Below the pieces are notes generated by a model that did no database searches, was not told the DNA's origin, and saw nothing but the letters and a program-made list of their open reading frames with translations. The position numbers and the translations under genes were made by a program. A stretch of DNA of 64,000 nt, from contig NZ_CP072941.1 of NCBI RefSeq assembly GCF_018069625.1, forward strand, positions 2,356,001 to 2,420,000, read 5' to 3'. This stretch comes from Streptomyces yatensis. GTDB taxonomy: Bacteria > Actinomycetota > Actinomycetes > Streptomycetales > Streptomycetaceae. This document shows positions 1 to 7,549 of this stretch, one piece after another (position 1 is the stretch's first letter; each line of letters begins with the position of its first letter).

Positions 1-78
1 ACCATCCCGACCACGGCAACCCGACAACGGCAGAGGCAGGCGACGGTGCCGTCGCCGCGGCACCCCCCCGCGGCGGCG

Positions 79-189
79 GCACCGTCGCGTATCGGCGCAG
101 CACCGTCGCGTATCGGCGCTGCCCCGTCGCGTGTCGGCGCTGCCCCGTCGCGTGTCCGCCCGGGGCTGTCGCGTGTCCGCCCGGGGCCG
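79..189. repeat. Short tandem repeat upstream of the CGNR gene
   Basis: About five imperfect copies of a 21-bp unit built on GTCGCGTATCGGCGC / GTCGCGTGTCCGCCC lie in a row. Later copies drift (TATCGGC to TGTCGGC to TGTCCGC). The repeat ends about 95 bp before the chosen start of the next gene. It can be read as an Arg/Pro/Ala-rich peptide, but that reading has no ribosome-binding site and I treat it as non-coding. No gene is seen in bases 1-283. Confidence 0.7.
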
Positions 190-283
190 TCCGGTGACCG
201 CCCGGCGCCCGGCAGGGCTAGAGTCGGGCAGATCGAGGGCAGCCCAGGGGCAGCCGCCGACCCAGCCGGCCAGGGAGCCAATC

Positions 284-853
284 GTGCTGATCAACCACGA
301 CACCCGGTGCGCGCTCGACGCGGTCGTCGATCTGGTGAACACCGCGCCCGAGGGTGCGGACCAGGATGACCTCGCCGATGTCGCCGCCCTGCGCCGGTTC
401 GTCGAGCGCAATGACATCAGCGACATCGGCACGCTCGGGGAGCGCGACCTCATCGCCGTCCGGGCCGTACGGGACCGGTTCGCCGAGGTCTTCTCGGCGG
501 CCGGGAACGAGGCCGCCACCCGCCGCTCCGCCGAGCTGCTCAACGCGATGATCGCCGCGGCCGGCACCACGCCCCGGCTCACCGACCACGACGGCTTCGA
601 CTGGCATGTGCACTACTTCGCACCCGGGGCCTCGCTGGCCGACCACCTCGCCGCCGACTGCGGCATGGCGCTGGCGTTCCTCGTGGTGGCGGGCGAGCGG
701 GAGCGGCTGCGCCGCTGTGAGGCCCCGGACTGCCGCCACGCCTTCGTGGACCTGTCCCGCAACCGCTCCCGGCGCTACTGCGACAGCCGCACCTGCGGCA
801 ACCGGCTGCACGTGGCCGCGTACCGGGCCCGGCGCCGAGAGGCCGCGAGCTGA
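284..853 (+). CDS. CGNR zinc-finger / ABATE-domain protein
   Basis: 189-aa protein of the stress-linked ABATE plus CGNR zinc-finger family, usually annotated as putative transcriptional regulators. The C-terminal finger is clear: Cys145, Cys150, Cys166 and Cys171, the last inside CGNR (171-174), followed by a basic tail (YRARRREAAS) suited to nucleic-acid binding. The N-terminal 130 residues match the usual ABATE layout, including an LVNT motif near residue 17. I chose the GTG at 284 because GGGAG lies 8 bp upstream and family members begin close to this point; an open frame continues upstream through repeats. It stands alone, and its target genes cannot be told from the sequence. Confidence 0.88.
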   Translation: MLINHDTRCALDAVVDLVNTAPEGADQDDLADVAALRRFVERNDISDIGTLGERDLIAVRAVRDRFAEVFSAAGNEAATRRSAELLNAMIAAAGTTPRLTDHDGFDWHVHYFAPGASLADHLAADCGMALAFLVVAGERERLRRCEAPDCRHAFVDLSRNRSRRYCDSRTCGNRLHVAAYRARRREAAS

Positions 854-909
854 CCGCCCGCGCCCGGCGGCCGGCGGCCGGGCGGAGAGGGAACGGGCGG
901 GGCGCCGCC

Positions 910-1083
910 TCACCACCGGTGGAGGTCGTGAACGGCGGTCACGAAGAGCAGGGTGCCGATGAACGCCAGGAACAGCATCAGCGGCGGCTGCGAGAGGGCG
1001 AAGAGACAGCCACGGGTCTCGTCGCTCGGCGGAACAGGGGGTCTTTCGATGGGGGATTGCTCCCCGGGCGGTGATTGCAACAT
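910..1083 (-). CDS. 57-aa single-pass membrane peptide
   Basis: Short reading frame, convergent with the CGNR gene. The product has a polar, Pro-rich N-terminus (residues 1-30) and then one hydrophobic span of about 17 residues (PLMLFLAFIGTLLFVTAV) ending in HDLHRW. The clean soluble-then-membrane layout and strong G/C wobble suggest it is real, but I see no good Shine-Dalgarno before the ATG at 1083, so the start could be internal. Function unknown; similar tiny membrane proteins are common in Streptomyces. Confidence 0.55.
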   Translation of the reverse strand: MLQSPPGEQSPIERPPVPPSDETRGCLFALSQPPLMLFLAFIGTLLFVTAVHDLHRW

Positions 1084-1151
1084 CTCGCGGAGATCATGAC
1101 CCAGCCCTCACCCCGCCTGCGACCGGTGATCGTTTTTTGATCGGTCGCTTG

Positions 1152-1610
1152 TCAGATCCCGTGCTTTTTGAGTATGGCCTCGATGTCGGAGAAGTCATCT
1201 GTGCCAGAGCTCGTTCCGCCCTTGGCCTTCGGCCGCTCCGCGGCCTTCGCCCCGGCGGCTCCCCGGCCGGACCCCAGCGCGGGCTCCGAGGCCCCCGCGG
1301 ACACCCCGGCCCTTCCGGCCGCGGCCGCCGCCCTGCGCTCCTTACGGGTGCCGCCGGAGCGGCGCTCCACCGCCCGGCTGATCATGAACAGCAGCCAGGA
1401 GAGGCCGAGCACGCCGAAGCCCAGCCAGACGGTCGGCTTGAAGACCAGGTCGGCCACCCAGTCCAGGACGCCGGTCATCGCCAGGCCCAGCGGGACCAGG
1501 GCGTAGGCGGCGATCCGGGTCGCGGCCAGGAACCGCTTGCGGTAGGCGGTCACCCCGGCGATGCCCAGACCGGCCGCGGACAGCGCGGCACAGATGGTGT
1601 CGGTCAGCAT
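1152..1610 (-). CDS. Small membrane protein with conserved acidic C-terminus
   Basis: 152-aa protein. Two hydrophobic segments (about residues 1-18 and 30-55) and a third around 62-82 are followed by an Arg/Ala/Gly-rich linker and a C-terminal DDFSDIEAILKKHGI. That tail is typical of a Streptomyces membrane-protein family, some members of which have been loosely labelled cellulose synthase; nothing in the sequence (no D,D,D,QxxRW) supports such an activity. ATG at 1610 is preceded by GGGAGGAACG, a strong ribosome-binding site. Divergent from the DsbA-like gene at 1743. Function unknown. Confidence 0.8.
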   Translation of the reverse strand: MLTDTICAALSAAGLGIAGVTAYRKRFLAATRIAAYALVPLGLAMTGVLDWVADLVFKPTVWLGFGVLGLSWLLFMISRAVERRSGGTRKERRAAAAAGRAGVSAGASEPALGSGRGAAGAKAAERPKAKGGTSSGTDDFSDIEAILKKHGI

Positions 1611-1742
1611 CGTTCCTCCCGCGACTGGCGTTCCGGTATGTCCATCGTGCACCCCGTAAGGCGGCCGGGGCCATGGCCCCGGCCCGGGATCAGGGACATC
1701 TCCGGGTACGGAGCGGGGACCAGGGACTGGAAGACTGGTCCC

Positions 1743-2258
1743 ATGAGCCACACCGACCCCTCCCCTCGTCCCGTGCTCGACGTCTGGTGCGAGCTGCAGT
1801 GCCCGGACTGCCGTACCGCCCTGGGCGATCTGCGCGCGCTGCGCGAGCGCTTCCAGGACGCCCTGGACATCCGGCTGCGCCACTTCCCGCTGGAGCGCCA
1901 CCGGCACGCCCACGCGGCGGCCCAGGCGGCCGAGGAGGCCATCGCGCAGGGGCGCGGCTGGCCGTATGTCGAGGCCGTCCTGGAGCGCACCGAGGAGCTC
2001 GGCACCCGGGGTGAGCCGCTGCTGGTGGAGGTGGCCCGGGAACTGGGGCTGGACGCCGAGGAGATGGACACCGCGCTGGTCGACGGCCGGCACATCCTGA
2101 TCGTGGACGCGGACCAGGCCGAGGGCAAGGCGATCGGGGTCACCGGCACCCCCACGTATGTGATCGGCGGCGAGCGGCTGGACGGCGGCAAGAGCCAGGA
2201 GGGGCTGCGGGAGCGCATCGAGGAGATCGCCGCCCGCCTCGTCGCCGAGCGGCCGTAA
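1743..2258 (+). CDS. DsbA-family thioredoxin-fold oxidoreductase
   Basis: 171-aa cytoplasmic protein with a thioredoxin-fold, DsbA-like layout: a CPDC redox centre at residues 20-23 after the first beta strand (VLDVWCELQ), a helical insertion in the middle, and the cis-proline loop TGTPT at 134-138. There is no signal peptide, so it probably acts in the cytosol as a disulfide reductase or isomerase, in the manner of FrnE or 2-hydroxychromene isomerase relatives. Start at ATG 1743; the longer open frame upstream runs antisense through the neighbouring membrane-protein gene and is not credible. An additional Cys16 precedes the active site. Confidence 0.85.
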   Translation: MSHTDPSPRPVLDVWCELQCPDCRTALGDLRALRERFQDALDIRLRHFPLERHRHAHAAAQAAEEAIAQGRGWPYVEAVLERTEELGTRGEPLLVEVARELGLDAEEMDTALVDGRHILIVDADQAEGKAIGVTGTPTYVIGGERLDGGKSQEGLRERIEEIAARLVAERP

Positions 2259-2302
2259 GGCCTCCGGCAGGGCCCCAGAGGGCCCGGGAAGGCTCTTGGC
2301 CC

Positions 2303-3148
2303 TCAGAGCAGCGGCTTGTAGAGCTGGTACTCGGTCGGCTCGTAGCCCAGCGACTCGTACAGCCGCAGCGCCGGGGTGTTGCCGCCGAAGACGTACAGGC
2401 CCAGGCTGCGTGCCCGGTGTTCCAGGCTCGCGTGCTCGGCGGCCAGCATCAGGGTGCGGCCGTGTCCGCGGCCGCGGTGCTCCTCGGTGACCTCGACGGC
2501 GTAGACGTACGCCTCCCCGCCCTCGGCGGCGTCGGGCTCCCCCGCGCGCAGCGCGACCCAGAGGGTGCCCACGTCCGTACCGCCGTGGGCGAGGACGCGC
2601 AGCAGGGCCCCGGGGGTGTCCGGGCCCTGCGGCAGCAGCGTCGCGTAGTCGCTGTCCGCCTTGGTCTCGGCCTGTTGCCGGGTGACTCCGCGTTCCAGCA
2701 GGTCGGCGATGTATCCGGCCCGCTCCTGGGCGCGCCAGGCCGGGTACTCGGCCTCCGTCATGGGGCGTATCGCGCTGTCCCCGGGCAGTTCGGGCGGCTC
2801 GGTGAGCCGCTTGAGCATGTTGCGGCCGCGCTCGCTGTAGCCGAGCGCGGCCGCGAGCCCGAGGGCGGTCGTGGCCGCCGCGGGGACCTCCACCACGAGC
2901 TGGGTGCAGCCCCAGCCGCGCAGCACCTCCTCGGCGGCGAGCGCGGCGACCGTGCCGCGGCCCCGGTGCCGCTCGCCCTCGTCGATGTGGAGCCGCTCGA
3001 TGCGCCCGGCCGCCGGGCCCAGACGGGCGTCGGTGGTGAGCCGGACGGAGCCGACGGGGCGGCTGTTGACGCACACCTCGTACGAGCGGGCACGCCCGCC
3101 GCCGTCGGTGGGCTGTTCGGGCGCGGTGGGCCGCAGAGTGGTGGTCAC
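2303..3148 (-). CDS. Tandem GNAT acetyltransferase (mycothiol-synthase-like fold)
   Basis: 281 aa with two GNAT modules. The N-terminal one (about 20-110) carries RIERLHIDEGERHRGRGT. The C-terminal one (about 125-281) carries VYAVEVTEEHRGRGHGRTL, the classic acetyl-CoA loop, followed by NTPALRLYESLGYEP. This double arrangement resembles mycothiol synthase, but the length and loops are not enough to assign that substrate, so I call it a general N-acetyltransferase. GTG start at 3148 fits the family N-terminus (MTTTLRP). It converges on the DsbA-like gene, with a 44-bp gap between the two stops. Confidence 0.85.
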   Translation of the reverse strand: MTTTLRPTAPEQPTDGGGRARSYEVCVNSRPVGSVRLTTDARLGPAAGRIERLHIDEGERHRGRGTVAALAAEEVLRGWGCTQLVVEVPAAATTALGLAAALGYSERGRNMLKRLTEPPELPGDSAIRPMTEAEYPAWRAQERAGYIADLLERGVTRQQAETKADSDYATLLPQGPDTPGALLRVLAHGGTDVGTLWVALRAGEPDAAEGGEAYVYAVEVTEEHRGRGHGRTLMLAAEHASLEHRARSLGLYVFGGNTPALRLYESLGYEPTEYQLYKPLL

Positions 3149-3217
3149 GAGGGTGTTCTACCGGTCCGCCGGGCCGGCGTCACCCGTTTTCGGCGCGGAT
3201 CCGCCGCGACCGGCAGG

Positions 3218-4045
3218 TCAGGGGTCGATGTCCGCGGCGGCCCGCTCGGTGAAGATCCGCAGGGCCTCGGCGGTGACCGGGCCGGGGGCGCCGGGCAGGC
3301 TGCGGGTGTCCACCCGGTGCACGCCCTGTACGTCGCGGGTGGTGGAGGTCAGGAAGACCTCCTCGGCCCGGCTCAGCGCATCCAGCGGCAGGTCGGTCTC
3401 CTTGGCGCCCACCCACTCCAGCACCAGGGCGCGGGTGATCCCGGCGAGGCAGCCGGAGGAGAGCGCCGGGGTGTGCAGCTCGCCGTCGAGGACCACGAAG
3501 ACGTTGGTGCCGGTGCCCTCGCAGAGCGCGCCGACCGTGTTGCCGAAGAGGGCCTCGGAGGCGTCCTGCTCACGGGCGCGGGCCAGCGCGACCACGTTCT
3601 CGCCGTACGAGGTGGTCTTCAGGCCGGTGAGCGCCCCGCGCTCGTTGCGCGCCCAGGGGACGGTGATCACGGCCGTGGCGTCGGGCCGCCGGGACGCCTC
3701 GGCCAGCGCGACCACCAGGGTGGGCCCGGCCGTGCCCCGGTCGGAGCCGAGCGGCGAGAGCCCGCCGGTGTAGGTGATCCTCAGCCGCCCGAACGGCACC
3801 GGGTGGGCCTTGAGCACCTCCTCGCAGCCCCGGCGCACCTCGTCCAGGTCCGGCTCGGGAAGCCCCAGGCCCTCGGCGGAGCGCGCCAGCCGCCGCAGAT
3901 GGCGGGTGAGGGCGAAAGGCTGTCCCTCGGTGGCCTTGACGGTCTCGAAGACACCGTCGCCGACCGTGAGCCCATGGTCGAAGACGGACACCCTGGCGCT
4001 GTCCGCGTCGCAGAGGGATCCATCGAGCCAGATGGCCGGTTTCAT
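3218..4045 (-). CDS. pabC: Aminodeoxychorismate lyase / class IV aminotransferase
   Basis: 275-aa fold-type IV PLP enzyme. The PLP lysine is probably Lys143 (in GLKTTSYGEN), and the family strand DHGLTVGDGVFET is at 23-35. It sits directly after pabB-like DNA with an ATGA overlap (4 bp), which favours aminodeoxychorismate lyase: removal of pyruvate from 4-amino-4-deoxychorismate to give p-aminobenzoate for folate. D-amino-acid or branched-chain aminotransferases share the fold, so the call leans on context. Start at ATG 4045; the open frame extends 27 codons upstream into pabB. Confidence 0.85.
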   Translation of the reverse strand: MKPAIWLDGSLCDADSARVSVFDHGLTVGDGVFETVKATEGQPFALTRHLRRLARSAEGLGLPEPDLDEVRRGCEEVLKAHPVPFGRLRITYTGGLSPLGSDRGTAGPTLVVALAEASRRPDATAVITVPWARNERGALTGLKTTSYGENVVALARAREQDASEALFGNTVGALCEGTGTNVFVVLDGELHTPALSSGCLAGITRALVLEWVGAKETDLPLDALSRAEEVFLTSTTRDVQGVHRVDTRSLPGAPGPVTAEALRIFTERAAADIDP

Positions 4046-5097
4046 CGCGTCGCCCTTCCCGTCGGCTGCTGTACGCCCGACGCTACCGCGAGCAGCCGGG
4101 CGGCCTTGAGTTCGGTTTCGTCCCATTCGCTCTCCGGGTCGGAGCCCCAGGTGATGCCCGCCCCGGTGCCGAACCGCAGCACGGCCCCGGCCGGGCCGCG
4201 GTCGATCCAGAAGGTGCGTATCCCGACCGCCAGCTCACCGGTGCCGCGGTCGGCGTCGACCCAGCCGATGCCGCCGCAGTACGGGCCGCGGGGCGCGGTC
4301 TCCAGCTCCTCGATGACGCGCAGCGCGCTGGACTTGGGCGCGCCGGTGACCGATCCGGGCGGGAAGGCGGCCGCGAGCAGTTCCGGCCACCCGGCGCCGG
4401 GGGCGAGTTCGCCCCGCACCGTGGAGACGAGGTGGACCAGCCCCGGATGCGGTTCGACGGCACAGAGGGCCGGGACGGTCACCGAGCCGGTGGCGCAGAC
4501 CCGGCCCAGGTCGTTGCGGACCAGGTCCACGATCATCACGTTCTCGGCGTGGTCCTTCTCCAGCAGGTCTTCGGGGCCGCGGCCGGTGCCCTTGATGGGG
4601 CCGGACTCCACGGTGCGCCCGGTACGCCTCAGGAACAGTTCGGGCGAGGCCGTGGCGACCTCCACCCCGTGGCCGGGCAGCCTCACGGTGCCCGCGTACG
4701 GGGCGGGGTTGCCCAGGGCCAGCAGCGCGGTCAGCGCGTCCACATCGGCCCCGGCCGGATCGGGCAGCGGCGCGGTCAGCACCCGGCAGAGATTGGCCTG
4801 GTAGACCTCGCCGGCCGCGATGCGCCGCCGGATGTCGCGCACCCCGGCGGTGTAGGCGGCCCGGTCCAGGGACGAGGTCCACTCCCCGGCCGCGGGGCCG
4901 TACCAGCCGCCGGGCGCGGGGGGCGGCACGGGCTCGGTCCGTACGTCCCCGAAGCGTGCACAGACCAGACGGCCCTCGAAGTCCGCGACAACGGCCCAGA
5001 AACCCTGGGTGTCCAGGGCCGACGGGTCGCTGGTCACATCGCGTAGATCGGTGGCGAGCAGCCCGCCGAAGCGGGCGAGCGGGGGCAGATCGTGCAC
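4042..5097 (-). CDS. pabB: Aminodeoxychorismate synthase component I
   Basis: 351-aa chorismate-binding enzyme of the TrpE/PabB/MenF family, somewhat short because the N-terminal lobe is trimmed. Core motifs are intact: VYQANLCR (98-105), SPELFLR (151-157), PIKGT (167-171), DLVRNDLGRV (191-200), PPGSVTGAPK (246-255) and CGGIGW (274-279). The lysine in PIKGT (Lys169) matches the residue that forms the covalent intermediate in E. coli PabB, where anthranilate synthases have Ala, so PABA synthesis is preferred over tryptophan synthesis. The amidotransferase partner PabA is not in the window. GTG start at 5097, with only a weak ribosome-binding site. Translationally coupled to pabC. Confidence 0.88.
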   Translation of the reverse strand: MHDLPPLARFGGLLATDLRDVTSDPSALDTQGFWAVVADFEGRLVCARFGDVRTEPVPPPAPGGWYGPAAGEWTSSLDRAAYTAGVRDIRRRIAAGEVYQANLCRVLTAPLPDPAGADVDALTALLALGNPAPYAGTVRLPGHGVEVATASPELFLRRTGRTVESGPIKGTGRGPEDLLEKDHAENVMIVDLVRNDLGRVCATGSVTVPALCAVEPHPGLVHLVSTVRGELAPGAGWPELLAAAFPPGSVTGAPKSSALRVIEELETAPRGPYCGGIGWVDADRGTGELAVGIRTFWIDRGPAGAVLRFGTGAGITWGSDPESEWDETELKAARLLAVASGVQQPTGRATR

Positions 5098-5257
5098 GGT
5101 TGCGAGTCTATGGTGCCCAGGTCAGGGCGGCCTCGGGAGGGCGTGTGGCGGCCGAGCAGGGCAGCACGCTGCGGAAACGGAATTTGAGCTGGCCGGGGAA
5201 TCCGCTAGAGTTCAACACGTCGCCGGGACGCGGAAGCGCCCCGGACAAACGACACCT

Positions 5258-5330
5258 GCGGACGTGGCTCAGTTGGTAGAGCATCACCTTGCCAAGGTGA
5301 GGGTCGCGAGTTCGAATCTCGTCGTCCGCT
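5258..5330 (+). tRNA. tRNA-Gly(GCC)
   Basis: 73 nt. The acceptor stem GCGGACG pairs with CGTCCGC, discriminator T. The anticodon loop TTGCCAA closes on CACC/GGTG and gives anticodon GCC. The T-loop TTCGAATC is present. CCA is not encoded. First gene of a five-tRNA run. Confidence 0.96.
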
Positions 5331-5358
5331 CGGAGTGGGGGTTTCGACCTCCACGGTT

Positions 5359-5429
5359 GGTGGAGTGGCCGAGAGGCGAGGCAACGGCCTGCAAAGCCGT
5401 CTACACGGGTTCAAATCCCGTCTCCACCT
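5359..5429 (+). tRNA. tRNA-Cys(GCA)
   Basis: 71 nt. Acceptor GGTGGAG/CTCCACC with discriminator T, as expected for tRNA-Cys. Anticodon loop CTGCAAA gives GCA; T-loop TTCAAAT. No encoded CCA. 28 bp after tRNA-Gly. Confidence 0.96.
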
Positions 5430-5430
5430 C

Positions 5431-5502
5431 GGACGATTAGCTCAGCGGGAGAGCGCTTCCCTGACACGGAAGAGGTCACTGGTTCAATCCCAGTATCGTC
5501 CA
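5431..5502 (+). tRNA. tRNA-Val(GAC), copy 1
   Basis: 72 nt. Acceptor GGACGAT/ATCGTCC with discriminator A; anticodon loop CTGACAC gives GAC. It begins one base after tRNA-Cys ends, so the tRNAs must be cut from one transcript. Confidence 0.96.
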
Positions 5503-5503
5503 C

Positions 5504-5544
5504 TCGGATCCTCGCGGATCCACTTCGGATCCTCATGGATCCAC
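5504..5544. repeat. BamHI-site-rich 20-21 bp tandem duplication between tRNA-Val genes
   Basis: TCGGATCCTCGCGGATCCAC (5504-5523) is followed by TCGGATCCTCATGGATCCAC (5525-5544), 18 of 20 identical. Each copy holds two GGATCC hexamers that can pair with one another. It separates tRNA-Val copies 1 and 2 and may be a processing spacer or a duplication scar. Confidence 0.75.
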
Positions 5545-5546
5545 CT

Positions 5547-5618
5547 GCGCGATTAGCTCAGCGGGAGAGCGCTTCCCTGACACGGAAGAGGTCACTGGTT
5601 CAATCCCAGTATCGCGCA
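5547..5618 (+). tRNA. tRNA-Val(GAC), copy 2, altered acceptor stem
   Basis: 72 nt, identical to copies 1 and 3 except in the acceptor stem, which reads GCGCGAT/ATCGCGC in place of GGACGAT/ATCGTCC. Two base pairs have changed on both strands, so pairing is preserved. Anticodon GAC, discriminator A. Confidence 0.95.
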
Positions 5619-5629
5619 CGCAGTCCCGC

Positions 5630-5701
5630 GGACGATTAGCTCAGCGGGAGAGCGCTTCCCTGACACGGAAGAGGTCACTGGTTCAATCCCAGTATCGTCC
5701 A
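5630..5701 (+). tRNA. tRNA-Val(GAC), copy 3
   Basis: 72 nt, same sequence as copy 1 including the GGACGAT/ATCGTCC acceptor stem. Last tRNA of the cluster; a terminator hairpin follows 12 bp later. Confidence 0.96.
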
Positions 5702-5713
5702 CACTGATCGGCG

Positions 5714-5742
5714 GAGGGCCGGAGCGAAGAGCTCCGGCCCTC
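5714..5742 (+). terminator. Terminator after the tRNA cluster
   Basis: Perfect 12-bp stem GAGGGCCGGAGC / GCTCCGGCCCTC with loop GAAGA, followed by TGTCGTTT. It lies directly after the last tRNA-Val. Confidence 0.85.
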
Positions 5743-5781
5743 TGTCGTTTCTCGGCTCTCGTCCTCAGTCCTCAGCCCTCA

Positions 5782-5824
5782 GTTCTCAGGACGAGAAGAG
5801 CTTGGTTCTCAGGACGAGAAGAGC
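5782..5824. repeat. 23-bp-period duplication across a stop codon
   Basis: GTTCTCAGGACGAGAAGAGC occurs at 5782-5801 and again at 5805-5824, 20/20 identical with a 3-bp spacer. The second copy contains the last codons and the stop (5809-5811) of the zinc-ribbon gene on the minus strand, so the 3' end of that gene has been duplicated just downstream of itself. Confidence 0.85.
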
Positions 5825-6093
5825 ATGTGTCCGAAGCCCCGCTTGTGGTGGCCGTGGTGACCACCGTGGTGCCCGTGCTGCGGCGCGCCCCACGCGGGCG
5901 CGGGCGCGGCCGGGTACCCCTGCGGGCCGGGGGCGGCGGGCGGCATCTGCTGGGTCCACTGCGTCTCAAGGCGGGTCAGCGCCTCCAGCTCCCCGTAGTC
6001 CAGGAAGATCCCCCGGCAGCCGCTGCACTGCTCTATCTGCACGCCATTGCGGTTGTACGTGTGCATCGGCGCATGGCACTTGGGACACTGCAT
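5809..6093 (-). CDS. TFIIB-type zinc-ribbon protein with His-rich tail
   Basis: 94-aa protein. It opens with a zf-TFIIB-like zinc ribbon: CPKC at 3-6 and CSGC at 23-26, followed by RGIFLDYGELEAL, the standard WLDxGEL-like helix of this family. The second half is Pro/Ala-rich and then His/Gly-rich (HGHHGGHHGHHKRGFGH), which could bind metal. ATG at 6093 has GAGGAG about 10 bp upstream. Function is not established for the family, though nucleic-acid or metal handling is plausible. The last residues (FSS) lie in a duplicated 20-bp stretch. Confidence 0.85.
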   Translation of the reverse strand: MQCPKCHAPMHTYNRNGVQIEQCSGCRGIFLDYGELEALTRLETQWTQQMPPAAPGPQGYPAAPAPAWGAPQHGHHGGHHGHHKRGFGHMLFSS

Positions 6094-6158
6094 GGTCCGC
6101 TCAACTCCTCATGCTTCGGACAACAACGCGCCGGAACATCCCTCCGACCGCGTGGACT

Positions 6159-7208
6159 TCACCCTACGGCCTCCATGTACCGGGCGATGCGGACAGCCGC
6201 CTCCACCATCGCCTCCTCGGCCTCGTCCAACGCCCGTCCGGCGGCCGCCGCTTTGGCGAGCGCGAGCGCGGCGGTCTGCACGGTGAGGGCGCGGGCGGGC
6301 ACGTCCAGCCGCGGCCACGGGTCGCCCTGCCCCGCGGCGGAACCGCCCGCCGCCCGGTACGCCCCCAGAAACCGGTCCCAGTCCTCGGGGGCGAGCAGCC
6401 CGGCGGCGTACCAGGCGGCGGGCCGCGCGAGGTCCCAGGCCGGGTCGCCGAGGCCGAGGTCGTCGATGTCGATGAGCCGCCAGTCGGTGGCGCGGTGGCG
6501 GATGAGCTGACCGAGGTGGAGATCGCCGTGGCAGAGCCTGTTGGCTTCTTGCCGGTCCGCGCGCTCTCGGCGCTCCGGGAGGTCCCGGCGGTCCGTGCGG
6601 CCCCCGCGGTCCCGGCTGTCCGTGCGGTCCCCGCGGTCCCGGCTGCCCGTGCGGTTCGGGTCCACGCGGTCCGTACGGTCGTCCATGCGGTCCACGCCCC
6701 GCGCCCAGTCCGGCAGACCGGCCCAGGCGTGCAACACGGCCCGGATCGCCGCGCTGTCGGGGAGTGCCGCCGCGCGCAGCCGGGCGATGGCGCGGGCCGC
6801 CTTGACCGGGCCGCGCATCGCCGGGAGGGGGCCGGGCAGTTCGGCCACCGGCACGGCGTGCAGCCGGGCCAGCAGGTTCCCCGCCTCGACCCACGGGGCG
6901 GCATCCGGCGCGTCGGGCGCCACGGGTTCGCCGTACGGCCAGAGGGTGACCCGCCGGCCGTCGGGCAGTGCGGCCAAGCCGTCGTCGACCGGCGGCAGCA
7001 GTATCCCCGCGCACCGAGGGTGGGCCGCGACCCCGAGCCGGACGGCCAGCTCGGCCGGGTCCGTGCCGGGCGGATGTGCCTTGGCGACGACATGGCCGCA
7101 CCGCACGACGGTGGCGTCGGGCCGGTCGGCCAGGACGGTCACCTCGGCGGTGGCGTCACGGCGGCCCCGGCGAAGGGCGGCGACGAGCTGCGCCGCGGTT
7201 TGGCTCAC
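6159..7208 (-). CDS. Aminoglycoside-phosphotransferase-like kinase
   Basis: 349-aa APH/choline-kinase-fold protein. The N-lobe Lys43 lies in VVAKAHPP. The catalytic loop HGDLHLGQ is at 227-234 and the metal-binding [16 protein letters not shown] follows at about 244-259. Between the lobes, residues 171-220 are a charged Arg/Asp repeat tract ([20 protein letters not shown]) encoded by tandem DNA repeats, which is unusual for the family and probably a disordered insertion. The substrate cannot be read; resistance is only one option, and many such genes act on small metabolites. GTG start at 7208 has GGGGGAG very close upstream. Confidence 0.82.
   Translation of the reverse strand: MSQTAAQLVAALRRGRRDATAEVTVLADRPDATVVRCGHVVAKAHPPGTDPAELAVRLGVAAHPRCAGILLPPVDDGLAALPDGRRVTLWPYGEPVAPDAPDAAPWVEAGNLLARLHAVPVAELPGPLPAMRGPVKAARAIARLRAAALPDSAAIRAVLHAWAGLPDWARGVDRMDDRTDRVDPNRTGSRDRGDRTDSRDRGGRTDRRDLPERRERADRQEANRLCHGDLHLGQLIRHRATDWRLIDIDDLGLGDPAWDLARPAAWYAAGLLAPEDWDRFLGAYRAAGGSAAGQGDPWPRLDVPARALTVQTAALALAKAAAAGRALDEAEEAMVEAAVRIARYMEAVG
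6555..6690. repeat. In-frame tandem repeats inside the APH-like gene
   Basis: Several copies of a roughly 30-bp unit built on CCCCGCGGTCCCGGCTGTCC and its variants encode the Arg/Asp-rich insert of the kinase. The unit length is a multiple of three, so the reading frame is kept. Confidence 0.75.
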
Positions 7209-7302
7209 GGCTCCCCCATGTCATCGGCTGCCCCGGGATCGTAGCCCCTGCCGGGCCGGGTGCCGGTGCTCCGCCCCTCCGGACGTCGGGCGCTCACCCG
7301 AG

Positions 7303-7506
7303 TGCGGGCTGCGCGTCATCATCGCCGACGGCGTCACCGCCGGTGACTTCACCTGCTCCGACCCCGCCGCAGCGGCCCGTACCGTCTTCGACGCCACGGT
7401 GGCCTACCACCACCCCGCGCACGCCCCCGAGTGGCAGGCCCCGGGCGCCGGGGCGGCCTTGGAGGCCGTGTGCGCCCTGCTCATCAACGGCCTGCGCTTC
7501 CGCTGA
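7303..7506 (+). pseudogene. C-terminal remnant of a TetR-family regulator
   Basis: The frame reads LRVIIADGVTAGDF, DPAAAARTVFDATVAYHHPAHAPEW, ALEAVCALLINGL and then a stop. This is the characteristic ligand-domain end of TetR/AcrR regulators, including the PAAAARxVFDAT helix and the HHPAH motif. No helix-turn-helix part and no plausible start exist upstream, where the APH-like gene begins on the other strand. I infer that the 5' two-thirds was lost, perhaps when the APH or HxlR genes arrived. Confidence 0.7.
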
Positions 7507-7549
7507 TCCGTCCGCGTGGGGACGGGCCGCGCCGTGGCCGTAGGACGAG

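Noticed and set aside
1121..1143. Hairpin with a T6 tract near 1130 as an intrinsic terminator
   Set aside because: The T-run lies in the loop rather than after a stem, and stem pairing is weak.
1152..3074. 640-codon minus-strand frame joining the GNAT region to the small membrane protein
   Set aside because: The real membrane protein starts at 1610 with a strong ribosome-binding site; the upstream part is out of frame with the GNAT gene and antisense to the DsbA-like gene.
2417..4804. A 795-codon plus-strand open frame
   Set aside because: Antisense shadow of the GNAT, pabC and pabB genes, each of which has intact motifs and good codon bias on the minus strand.
5258..5701. tRNA cluster as an integration (att) site
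   Set aside because: No integrase gene or partial tRNA repeat was seen in the flanks; the three Val genes are complete.
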